Source of the DNA: Acutalibacter sp.
GTDB lineage: Bacteria; Bacillota; Clostridia; Oscillospirales; Acutalibacteraceae
NCBI GenBank assembly: GCA_022801475.1
Contig: JAAWSH010000101.1
Location: forward strand, 1 to 6,416
Direction of reading: 5' to 3'
DNA: 6,416 nucleotides
Shown here: positions 1 through 5,458 of the stretch, piece after piece
Layout: each line of letters opens with the position of its first letter
Numbering within the stretch: the stretch's first letter is position 1
The notes under the pieces: generated by a model
What the model saw: the letters and a program-made list of their open reading frames with translations, nothing else
What the model was told of the DNA's origin: nothing
Database searches by the model: none
Translations under genes and position numbers: made by a program

Positions 1-82
1 AGTTTAATTTTTTTATATTTAGGCATTGTATTTTTCTTATAATGAATCAAAAGCAAGCTAAAATAAGGATGTAATGCAATAT

Positions 83-122
83 ATAAACAAACGTCCCCGG
101 CAGGAGGAAAATCCCGCCGGGG
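83..122 (-). terminator. Probable terminator of the marR-flavin reductase unit
   Basis: Reading the minus strand, a GC-rich hairpin lies 16 bases past the flavin reductase stop codon. The outer arms CCCCGGC (122-116) and GCCGGGG (101-95) pair perfectly over 7 bp. Shorter GGA/TCC pairing continues inside, around a T-rich loop. The exit side reads ACGTTTGTTTATAT, a broken rather than pure T-tract, so termination may be less than complete. Bases 1-82 beyond it are AT-rich and show no gene I can support. Confidence 0.7.
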
Positions 123-137
123 CATATGCTTTTTACT

Positions 138-767
138 CTATTTTTGCTGATACGGGCTTCCCGGCTGGCCCCAACCACCCAGGTCCTGGCCAAAGAGGTT
201 CATATACCGCTCTTCTCCTGGGGCGACCACAGGCGCGGCCAGCCGCAGCCGGTCTATAAAGGGCAAGGCCTTGTCTGTCAGCCGCTGGTCTATTAGCACG
301 TTGGCTATCTCGCACAAAAAAAGCGTGCTGTTTGCCTCTTGGCCATTGTCTCCCAGACGCCCTCTGGCCAGGGACTCTTCCTTTAGCACCCTTAACTCAA
401 AGGATACGGGACTTTCCACAATAGTGGGTACTTTTAGCACCCGGCCGGGCTCCACGGTGGGCAGGTGTGTCATTTTTTCGGGCACATCCCGGCCGCTGGT
501 GCAGCCGTAGTAATCGGCCAAGGGTAATAGGGGCTCTGTAACCAGGTTGGCGGAGAACACGCCGGTTTTGCGGATCAGGTCCTTGGTGGTTTTTTCTTCG
601 CCAATGCAGGCCATTGTCCCCAGTTTGCCGTTGCCCTCTCCCAGCCAGCAGTAGCTAAACCAGCAGAACAGCCCAAAATGGGGCGTGCCGTTTTCTTCGT
701 AGTTGCCATAGAGGAACAGGGCCTGGGGGCAGAAATCATTGCCCAGGGAGCCGTTTATTTTTGCCAT
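138..767 (-). CDS. Flavin reductase-like FMN-binding protein
   Basis: A 209-residue protein resembling the flavin reductase-like family (FMN-binding split barrel), soluble, with no signal peptide or membrane segment. The segment SANLVTEPLLPLADYYG followed by CTSGRDVPEKM (about residues 71-98) is the typical core where family members hold the flavin. The N-terminal PQALFLYGNYEENGTPHFG is also characteristic. Members either bind FMN or reduce flavin with NAD(P)H; the substrate cannot be read from sequence. I place the start at the ATG at 767 because AAAGGTG (780-774) sits 6 bases upstream. The longer alternative, GTG at 776, lies inside that ribosome binding site. The gene overlaps the end of the upstream MarR-type gene by 32 bases, so the two are almost certainly one transcript with coupled translation. 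The pairing suggests the MarR protein controls this enzyme, perhaps in response to a small aromatic or redox-active compound; that part is inference. Confidence 0.85.
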   Translation of the reverse strand: MAKINGSLGNDFCPQALFLYGNYEENGTPHFGLFCWFSYCWLGEGNGKLGTMACIGEEKTTKDLIRKTGVFSANLVTEPLLPLADYYGCTSGRDVPEKMTHLPTVEPGRVLKVPTIVESPVSFELRVLKEESLARGRLGDNGQEANSTLFLCEIANVLIDQRLTDKALPFIDRLRLAAPVVAPGEERYMNLFGQDLGGWGQPGSPYQQK

Positions 768-1242
768 GCGAATCACCTTTCATCTTTTGCTGCCGGAGCT
801 CTGTTTCGCAGGTCTCCAGATTGGCCAAAACCTGGTCTAAGAGACCGTCCAGCAGGGCGGCGTCTTCTTGGGTCATGCCCTGGTAAAATAGCCGGTTCAT
901 CTCTTGAGAGAGCTGGTCATAGGTCTCTTGCAGCCCCCGGGCCCTGGGGGTTACAAAAACCAGTACCTGCCGCCGGTCGTTGGGGGAGGGGCGGCGGGCG
1001 ATGAGCCCGGCGCTTTCCATATGTCCCAGCATGGTCGTTAAGGTGTTTTTTGCCAGCCCGGTTTTTTGCACCAGGGTAGAGATGGGCACAGCGTCCTGCT
1101 GCCAAAGTACATAGAGAATCGGCCCCTGGGGGCCGCTAAACTCGGACACGCCGCTCCGGGCTAAAAGCCGCTGAAAAACCCGGTCTTGCAGCCGCTTGAC
1201 CTGTGAAATGAGAAACCCGGTTCTGGTTTCGATGAGGATCAC
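736..1242 (-). CDS. MarR-family transcriptional regulator
   Basis: A winged-helix repressor of the MarR family, up to 168 residues, expected to bind DNA as a dimer and to release it on ligand binding. The helix-turn-helix runs through about residues 53-82 (ISTLVQKTGLAKNTLTTMLG is the turn and recognition helix). The wing follows at about 84-98 with the signature SPNDRRQVLVFVTPRA, whose Asp-x-Arg pattern marks the family. Outer helices at both ends would form the dimer interface. The start is uncertain. The listed GTG at 1242 is part of the ribosome binding site AGGAGGTGATCC itself, leaving no spacer. An ATC at 1233, 8 bases past AGGAGG, would be at normal distance but is a very rare start codon. 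Either choice changes only three residues. The C-terminus runs past the family core into a basic tail that overlaps the flavin reductase start. A palindrome in its own promoter points to autorepression. Confidence 0.93.
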   Translation of the reverse strand: MILIETRTGFLISQVKRLQDRVFQRLLARSGVSEFSGPQGPILYVLWQQDAVPISTLVQKTGLAKNTLTTMLGHMESAGLIARRPSPNDRRQVLVFVTPRARGLQETYDQLSQEMNRLFYQGMTQEDAALLDGLLDQVLANLETCETELRQQKMKGDSHGKNKRLPGQ

Positions 1243-1247
1243 CTCCT
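1236..1247 (-). promoter_or_regulatory. Extended Shine-Dalgarno of the MarR gene
   Basis: The minus strand reads AGGAGGTGATCC, matching 12 consecutive bases of the complement of the usual bacterial 16S rRNA 3' tail (TAAAGGAGGTGATCC). It decides the start problem of the MarR gene: the GTG inside it is too close, while ATC at 1233 falls at a normal 8-base distance from AGGAGG. The predicted transcription start (about 1245-1247) coincides with its first bases, so the leader would be almost nothing but this site. Confidence 0.75.
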
Positions 1248-1251
1248 AAAT

Positions 1252-1280
1252 ATAGTACCATATAGAACTAATGTTGTCAA
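1252..1280 (-). promoter_or_regulatory. Promoter P1 of the marR-flavin reductase unit
   Basis: On the minus strand a perfect -35 box TTGACA (1280-1275) is followed after 17 bases by TACTAT (1257-1252), a 4 of 6 match to TATAAT. This is standard housekeeping sigma geometry. Transcription should begin near 1245-1247, immediately in front of the MarR coding sequence. The -10 and spacer are covered by a palindrome. Confidence 0.75.
1253..1270. promoter_or_regulatory. Candidate MarR operator palindrome
   Basis: The sequence TAGTACCATATAGAACTA is an imperfect 18-bp palindrome: TAGT at one end mirrors ACTA at the other, the centre is ATAT, and 14 of 18 positions are symmetrical. This size and symmetry suit a MarR dimer. 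It overlaps most of the -10 box and the spacer of promoter P1, where bound protein would block RNA polymerase. That the neighbouring MarR protein is what binds is inferred from position. Confidence 0.65.
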
Positions 1281-1301
1281 GAAAAACAAATCATTGCCTT
1301 G

Positions 1302-1330
1302 AATATACCATGGGGGGCAGGCGGTGTCAA
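1302..1330 (-). promoter_or_regulatory. Second upstream promoter P2 for the marR unit
   Basis: The minus strand shows TTGACA (1330-1325), a 17-base spacer and TATATT (1307-1302), a 5 of 6 match to TATAAT. The -35 box lies exactly 50 bp upstream of that of P1, so the two form a tandem pair reading towards the MarR gene. The spacer is GC-rich and holds the run CCCCCCATGG. No palindrome as clear as that of P1 is present, so P2 may be regulated differently. Confidence 0.5.
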
Positions 1331-1336
1331 GCGGCT

Positions 1337-1367
1337 ACGCACAAATCCCCCGCGGCCACATATTATA
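1337..1367 (+). promoter_or_regulatory. Possible promoter of the Cys-rich protein gene
   Basis: CATATTATA (1359-1367) contains TATTAT, a fair -10 box for the housekeeping sigma factor. No TTGACA-like box lies 16-18 bases upstream. The same string fits the CATAnnnTA -10 pattern of the late mother-cell sporulation factor sigma K, with an AC at 1341-1342 in the place of its short -35 element. The sequence does not decide between these. A small hairpin, GGGG AAATCA CCCC (1381-1394), follows just ahead of the ribosome binding site. Confidence 0.3.
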
Positions 1368-1395
1368 GCAATAAGAACCAGGGGAAATCACCCCA

Positions 1396-1403
1396 AAAGG
1401 AGG
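1396..1403 (+). promoter_or_regulatory. Ribosome binding site of the Cys-rich protein gene
   Basis: AAAGGAGG lies 7 bases before the ATG at 1411. This strong, well-spaced site fixes the start and supports that the unknown gene is really translated. Confidence 0.85.
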
Positions 1404-1410
1404 AGATACT

Positions 1411-2226
1411 ATGCCGGATAACGAAAGCCTGCCCGAGTTCGAGAGCCGGGATTGCTTTAAAGAGGCTGTATGTATTGAGGCTATGAGAATCTATGATTCC
1501 TGTAGCGCCAAAGACTGTCTCGAAGACCTTCGGGTCCTGTTTCCCGCGGCCCGCCAGCCCATGATCGACGCCGCAACCAATGTGCGCATCAAGGACGTTT
1601 CGGTGATCACGGTCTACACCGACTTACAGCCCATCCCGTTTAATAAGGGCTTTTATTCGGTAAACATGACATTTTTCTTTGACGTCACCGTAGAGCTCTT
1701 TGGGGGGCCGGCTGCCTGCCCGGCGCCGGTCAGCGGTGTGGCTGTGTTCAACAAAAAGGTGGTGCTATACGGCAGCGAGGGCAATGTGAAGATTTTTTCC
1801 TCTGCCCAGTGCACGGAGGAGCCAGAACCCATTGACGACGCCCGTTCCCTGCCCAAAGCCACGGTGCAGGTGGCCGAGCCGGTGGCCCTTTCGGCCAAAC
1901 TGTGCGACTGCTCCTGCCGCAACGAGCCCTATTGCCGCATCCCCGAGAGCATTTGCCAGCGCTACGGGGGAGAATTTGATTCCGCGCCCCAGCGGAACAA
2001 TGTGTACGTAACCATCGGCCTGTTCACCATTGTGCAGATTGTGCGCAGTGTGCAGATGCTGATTCCCGCCTACGACTTCTGTGTGCCAGAGAAAGAGTGC
2101 GTGACCACCACAGACAATCCCTGCGAGCTGTTCCGGCGCATCGATTTTCCCACCAGCGAGTTTTTCCCGCCTCGGGTGGGGGACGTGAACGAGGGCGGCT
2201 GTGGCGGCTGCCCAGGCGGGCGCTAA
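1411..2226 (+). CDS. Cys-rich conserved clostridial protein of unknown function
   Basis: A 271-residue protein whose function I do not recognise, though it resembles uncharacterised proteins I recall from Clostridia. There is no signal peptide and no clear membrane segment, so it should be soluble. It has 16 cysteines, clustered near residues 15-37 (CFKEAVC, DSCSAKDC), at about 165-182 (CDCSCRNEPYC) and in the last third, ending with the Gly-Cys tail GGCGGCPGGR. Between the first two clusters lies a beta-rich stretch of alternating hydrophobic residues (about 58-126) containing PFNKGFYSVNMTFFFDV and a second strand set around KKVVLYGSEGNVKIFSS. Cys clusters in a cytoplasmic protein suggest metal binding or disulfide cross-linking, as in spore-coat-like proteins; both ideas are guesses. 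It converges on the copper operon but carries no copper-operator sequence, so I do not assign it to copper handling. The gene stands alone between its own ribosome binding site and a terminator. Confidence 0.85.
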   Translation: MPDNESLPEFESRDCFKEAVCIEAMRIYDSCSAKDCLEDLRVLFPAARQPMIDAATNVRIKDVSVITVYTDLQPIPFNKGFYSVNMTFFFDVTVELFGGPAACPAPVSGVAVFNKKVVLYGSEGNVKIFSSAQCTEEPEPIDDARSLPKATVQVAEPVALSAKLCDCSCRNEPYCRIPESICQRYGGEFDSAPQRNNVYVTIGLFTIVQIVRSVQMLIPAYDFCVPEKECVTTTDNPCELFRRIDFPTSEFFPPRVGDVNEGGCGGCPGGR

Positions 2227-2247
2227 AAGAGAGGTTCCATAAAATAG

Positions 2248-2281
2248 AACGGCCCCCGGGCGCTTTGCCTGGGGGCTGTTT
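2248..2281. terminator. Bidirectional terminator between Cys-rich gene and copA
   Basis: A 14-bp stem pairs 2248-2261 with 2267-2280 around a 5-base loop (GCTTT). Its core is GCCCCCGGGC against GCCTGGGGGC, with two G-T wobbles in the full stem. Plus-strand transcripts leave through TGTTTGCTTTATT; minus-strand transcripts leave through TTCTATTTTATGG. Both exits are T-rich, so one hairpin can serve the two convergent genes. It lies only 4 bases past the copA stop. Confidence 0.8.
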
Positions 2282-2284
2282 GCT

Positions 2285-2494
2285 TTATTCCACGCCTAGT
2301 ACTGTGTAGTCCTGGGCCTCCACGGCCTCTTTCAGGGCGCTGTCCTCCAGGCTGTCGTTCAGGGTTACCACCGCGGTGCCGGTTTCGTGGCTGACCTGGG
2401 CGCTTTCCACCTGAGGCAGGGCCTCCAGGGCCTTCTTTACCCGGGCCTCACAGTGGCCGCACATCATGCCTTCAATCTTCAGGGTCTTTGTCAT
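2285..2494 (-). CDS. copZ: CopZ-like copper chaperone from an internal start within copA
   Basis: The last 69 codons of copA form a complete HMA-fold copper chaperone by themselves: MTKTLKIEGMMCGHCEARV, then one ferredoxin-like beta-alpha-beta-beta-alpha-beta unit, with Cys12 and Cys15 binding Cu(I). The length equals that of free CopZ proteins, and the domain starts with Met exactly where they do. That ATG is preceded by TAAAGGAGG at 8 bases, better than many first starts in this window. I infer that ribosomes can begin here and release a soluble chaperone besides the version tethered to CopA. No stop codon separates it from the pump in this sequence. Alternatives: the site is a relic of a formerly separate copZ gene and only the fusion is made, or a sequencing error removed a stop. 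The protein itself is certain; its separate synthesis is not. Confidence 0.65.
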   Translation of the reverse strand: MTKTLKIEGMMCGHCEARVKKALEALPQVESAQVSHETGTAVVTLNDSLEDSALKEAVEAQDYTVLGVE

Positions 2495-4849
2495 TGCGTG
2501 ATCCTCCTTTAAAATGATAGAATCTTCCTGGCTGTCTTTCTGGATGGAATTACCGGGGGCCTGGTCTATACTATTATAATGATAAGAGCGCTGGGCCCCT
2601 TTATGGTCTCGCCGCCCGTCGTACAGCTTAAACCAGTTCAGCCGCAGGGCGTTGCTTACCACGCAGAAGCTGGAAAGGCTCATGGCCGCTGCTCCAAACA
2701 TGGGGTTTAGAGTTAGGCCCAAGGGGATAAACAACCCCATTGCCAGGGGAATGCCCACAGTGTTGTAAAAAAAGGCCCAGAACAGGTTTTGGTGGATGTT
2801 CCGCAGAGCAGCCCGGCTCAGGCGGATGGCGGCGGGAACGTCCAGCAGGCGGCTCTTCATCAGAACCACATCTGCCGCGTCTATGGCCACGTCCGTGCCT
2901 GCGCCAATGGCAATGCCCAGGTCTGCCCGGGTCAGGGCCGGGGCGTCGTTGATCCCGTCTCCCACCATGGCCACCTTGCCCTGTTCCTTCAGTCCGCGGA
3001 CTACGGCCTCTTTGCCGTCGGGCAGTACTCCGGCAATGACCTGGTCCACCCCTGCCTGCTTACCAATGGCCTGGGCGGTACGGGCATTGTCCCCGGTAAG
3101 CATGACCACCCGCATCCCCATGGCTTGCAGCTGGCGAATGGCCTCTGGGCTGTCCTCCTTTATGGGGTCTGCCACAGCGATAAGCCCCAGGGCCCGCCCG
3201 GCGGCAAAGAACATGGGGGTTTTCCCTTCTGCCGAAAGGGCCTGGGCCTGGGGGGCCAGACCGCTTAGGTCCACGCCGGCCTCTTCCATCATGGCTTGGT
3301 TGCCCCCCAAAAAGACCTGGCCGCCCATCTCTCCCTGCACGCCCCGGCCGTGCACTGCCTGGAACGCTGCCGCCTGGGTCACGGGCAGCTGCCGTTTCCT
3401 GGCCTCTTCCACAATGGCGGAGGCCAGGGGGTGTTCAGAGGGCTCTTCCAGGCTGGCGGCGGCGCACAGCAGGGCTTCTTCCTCCATGCCGGGAACGGGT
3501 ACAATATCTGTTACGGCTGGCCGGCCGCTGGTAATGGTGCCGGTTTTATCTAGCACCACAATTTGTGTGCGCCCAGCGGCTTCCAGGGAAACAGCAGTTT
3601 TGAAGAGAATGCCGTTTTTAGCCCCCAGACCGCTGCCCACCATAATAGCTACCGGCGTGGCCAGACCCAAGGCGCAGGGACAGCTGATCACCAAAACCGA
3701 GATGCCCCTGGCCAGGGCAAAACCCACCCCTTGACCCAAAAACAGCCACACCAGAGTGGTAACGGCCGCTACGGCGATAACCGCAGGCACGAACACGCCA
3801 GAGACCTTATCAGCCACCTTTGCAATAGGGGCCTTGGTGGCTGCCGCGTCGCTGACCATCTGGATAATCTGGGACAAGGTGGTGTCCTGGCCCACCCGGC
3901 TGGCCCGGCAGCGCAGGTAGCCGGAGCGATTGATGGTAGCAGCGGAGACAGGGTCGCCAGGGGCTTTGTCCACAGGCAGGCTCTCCCCAGTTAGGGCGGA
4001 TTCGTCCAGGGCGCTGGTCCCCTCCAGTACCACGCCGTCCACAGGCACGCTTTCTCCAGGGCGTACCGCAAAGATGTCCCCAGCCTGTACCTGCTCCACG
4101 GGTACCCGGTCCTCACTGCCGTCTTCCCGTACCAGAGAGGCGGTTTTGGGGGCCAGGCTCATCAGGCTCTTCAGGGCGTCGGTGGTGCGGCCCTTGCTTT
4201 TGGCCTCCAGCATTTTGCCTAGGGTAATCAGGGCCAAAATCATCCCGGCTGACTCAAAATACAGCTCCATCATCCAGTTCATGGACTCCTGGCCCGTCTG
4301 GGCAAAGGTCATGGCAAAGAGGGCATAGGTGCTGTAGACAAAAGCCGCCGCCGCGCCCATGGCCACCAGGGTGTCCATGTTGGGGGACCGGTGCCAGAGG
4401 CTTTTGAAGCCGCTGATAAAGAACCGCTGGTTGATTACCATAATCATGCCTGTCAGCAAAAGCTGGATGAGCCCCAAGGCCACGTGGTTGTGGGAAAGGG
4501 CGGGGGGCAGGGGCCATCCCCACATCATGTGGCCCATGGAAAAGTACATGAGTACTAGAAGGAAACCCAGAGACCACAGCAGGCGCTTTTTCAGCCGAGG
4601 GGTCTCCTTATCCTCCAGGGACTCATTTTTTTGTTGAGGTTGGGCTGCGGCGCCCTTTTCCGCCGCACCGTAGCCAGCGGCTTCTACAGCGGCCACCACC
4701 TGGGCGGGGTCCGCAGCGCCCTCCACGCCCATAGAGTTGGTGAGAAGGCTGACGGAACAGCTGGAGACTCCGGGAACGCTGGAAACAGCCTTTTCTACCC
4801 GGGCGCTACACGCGGCGCAGGTCATGCCGGTAACGGAATATTGTTTCAT
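2285..4849 (-). CDS. copA: Cu(I)-exporting P1B-type ATPase CopA with C-terminal CopZ domain
   Basis: An 854-residue inner-membrane pump that exports Cu(I) at the cost of ATP. In order: an N-terminal HMA metal-binding domain with GMTCAAC (Cys11, Cys14); four membrane helices between about 91 and 213; the actuator domain with TGES (287-290); two helices around 351-400 with the transport motif CPC (390-392); phosphorylation site DKTGT (Asp434); SEHP (471-474); TGDN (585-588); GDGINDAP (630-637); and two last helices carrying YN (695-696) and MSLSS (723-727). CPC plus YN plus MSxSS is the Cu(I)/Ag(I) signature. After the last helix, a 45-residue polar linker (about 741-785) leads to a second HMA domain with GMMCGHC (Cys797, Cys800), closely resembling free CopZ chaperones. 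I start at the ATG at 4849: GGAGG lies 7-8 bases upstream, and the HMA domain begins directly. The open frame extends to 5062, but the added residues fit no domain and lack a ribosome binding site. csoR lies upstream on the same strand. Confidence 0.96.
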   Translation of the reverse strand: MKQYSVTGMTCAACSARVEKAVSSVPGVSSCSVSLLTNSMGVEGAADPAQVVAAVEAAGYGAAEKGAAAQPQQKNESLEDKETPRLKKRLLWSLGFLLVLMYFSMGHMMWGWPLPPALSHNHVALGLIQLLLTGMIMVINQRFFISGFKSLWHRSPNMDTLVAMGAAAAFVYSTYALFAMTFAQTGQESMNWMMELYFESAGMILALITLGKMLEAKSKGRTTDALKSLMSLAPKTASLVREDGSEDRVPVEQVQAGDIFAVRPGESVPVDGVVLEGTSALDESALTGESLPVDKAPGDPVSAATINRSGYLRCRASRVGQDTTLSQIIQMVSDAAATKAPIAKVADKVSGVFVPAVIAVAAVTTLVWLFLGQGVGFALARGISVLVISCPCALGLATPVAIMVGSGLGAKNGILFKTAVSLEAAGRTQIVVLDKTGTITSGRPAVTDIVPVPGMEEEALLCAAASLEEPSEHPLASAIVEEARKRQLPVTQAAAFQAVHGRGVQGEMGGQVFLGGNQAMMEEAGVDLSGLAPQAQALSAEGKTPMFFAAGRALGLIAVADPIKEDSPEAIRQLQAMGMRVVMLTGDNARTAQAIGKQAGVDQVIAGVLPDGKEAVVRGLKEQGKVAMVGDGINDAPALTRADLGIAIGAGTDVAIDAADVVLMKSRLLDVPAAIRLSRAALRNIHQNLFWAFFYNTVGIPLAMGLFIPLGLTLNPMFGAAAMSLSSFCVVSNALRLNWFKLYDGRRDHKGAQRSYHYNSIDQAPGNSIQKDSQEDSIILKEDHAMTKTLKIEGMMCGHCEARVKKALEALPQVESAQVSHETGTAVVTLNDSLEDSALKEAVEAQDYTVLGVE
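2503..2511 (-). promoter_or_regulatory. Internal ribosome binding site ahead of the CopZ domain
   Basis: The minus strand reads TAAAGGAGG, a 9-base match to the complement of the 16S rRNA tail, then the spacer ATCACGCA and ATG (2494). It lies inside the copA frame, where its GGAGGATCACGCA part is read as the linker residues just before the CopZ domain. Sites this strong are normally avoided inside coding sequence. Confidence 0.75.
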
Positions 4850-4901
4850 GGAAACACCTCCAAAGAATAAGGAAAAGCAAAAACAGCAGATAGAAGGAGC
4901 T

Positions 4902-4921
4902 CCAGGGCACGGTTCCCCTGG
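4902..4921 (-). other. Small hairpin in the csoR-copA spacer
   Basis: Perfect 6-bp arms CCAGGG and CCCTGG enclose an 8-base loop, about 50 bases ahead of the copA start codon. No T-tract follows directly, so it is not a typical terminator. It may be an RNA-processing or stabilising structure, or chance. The rest of the 234-base spacer (4850-5083) shows no further promoter, operator or small gene I can support. Confidence 0.25.
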
Positions 4922-5083
4922 CGGTGTATGGATGATCTTGCCCTGAAAGGGCGGCGTAATGTATAAGCTGAAGCTAAAGGCCGCCTCAAAAGCGAACGCA
5001 AAAAGGACACAAAAGCGTGCTGTCTCAGGGGGGGCCCAAAAAGTACAGCGCTTTCTGGTCAAGAAGCTTCAAACAAGCAAAGC

Positions 5084-5380
5084 CTATTTCAGCAGTTTTT
5101 GCAGGGCTGCGGCCAGCTCTTCCACCTTATCCTCGTTGCCCTGGCGCAGGTCGTCGGCCACACAGGTGCACAGGTGCTGGGCCAGCAGCTCTCGGGAAAA
5201 AGCGTTCAGGGCTGCATTGGCCGCGGCCACTTGGGCTAGAATATCAATGCAATAGGCGTCCTTTTCCAGCATTCCCCGAATACCCCGGACCTGGCCCTCA
5301 ATACGGCTTAGCCGGTTGACCAGCCGCCGGTATTCCTCTGTAGAGCGCTCTTTCTTTTGGCAGCCGCATTCTTGGCACAT
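5084..5380 (-). CDS. csoR: Copper-sensing repressor CsoR
   Basis: A 98-residue all-helical repressor of the CsoR/RcnR (DUF156) family that forms tetramers and leaves DNA on binding Cu(I). The family opening is visible as EYRRLVNRLSRIEGQVRGIR (about 16-35). The copper ligands of M. tuberculosis CsoR (Cys36, His61, Cys65) appear with identical spacing as Cys44, His69 and Cys73, which favours copper over the nickel, formaldehyde or persulfide sensors of the same family. Extra cysteines occur at the N-terminus (CQECGC) and at Cys71; the N-terminal group is unusual and could bind metal, but this is open. The ATG at 5380 follows GGGAGG with a 6-base gap. Two CsoR-type operators lie in its own promoter, and copA follows on the same strand after 234 bases. 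This is therefore an autoregulated csoR-copA operon. Confidence 0.95.
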   Translation of the reverse strand: MCQECGCQKKERSTEEYRRLVNRLSRIEGQVRGIRGMLEKDAYCIDILAQVAAANAALNAFSRELLAQHLCTCVADDLRQGNEDKVEELAAALQKLLK

Positions 5381-5437
5381 AGGGGGCCTCCCAATTGATG
5401 TGATTCCCTGCCGGTAACAGAGAGAAGGGATCTCATA

Positions 5438-5454
5438 ATACCCGGAGGGGGTAT
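5438..5454. promoter_or_regulatory. CsoR operator O1 over the transcription start
   Basis: ATACCC and GGGTAT arms (6 bp, perfectly inverted) flank the centre GGAGG. The core TACCCGGAGGGGGTA matches the GC-rich operator style described for CsoR proteins such as that of B. subtilis (TACCC...GGGGGTA). It covers the predicted transcription start near 5452 and the first bases of the leader, so bound CsoR would act as a roadblock. Confidence 0.85.
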
Positions 5455-5458
5455 CTTA

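Noticed and set aside
38..43. TATAAT on the plus strand as a promoter.
   Set aside because: No -35-like box lies 16-18 bases upstream and no plus-strand gene follows; the region is simply AT-rich.
2573..2578. Minus-strand TATAAT as a separate copZ promoter.
   Set aside because: The bases at -35 distance (AAGGGG) do not resemble TTGACA and there is no extended -10; kept only as a remark under the linker finding.
2796..3734. A 312-residue open frame on the plus strand opposite copA.
   Set aside because: It is antisense to the ATPase core, is low in complexity (Ala, Arg, Ser, Pro), resembles no family and lacks a ribosome binding site. It is a by-product of GC-rich coding sequence.
4850..5062. 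N-terminal extension of CopA by 71 residues from a TTG at 5062.
   Set aside because: No ribosome binding site precedes the TTG and the added residues match no domain. The ATG at 4849 has GGAGG at good distance and begins exactly at the HMA domain.
5311..5436. Upstream open frame in the csoR leader starting at ATG 5436 and overlapping csoR.
   Set aside because: There is no ribosome binding site before it and the peptide is unremarkable, so a regulatory leader peptide cannot be supported.
5381..5452. Possible riboswitch in the csoR leader.
   Set aside because: About 72 bases with one bulged 7-bp stem is too little structure, and regulation is already explained by the two CsoR operators.
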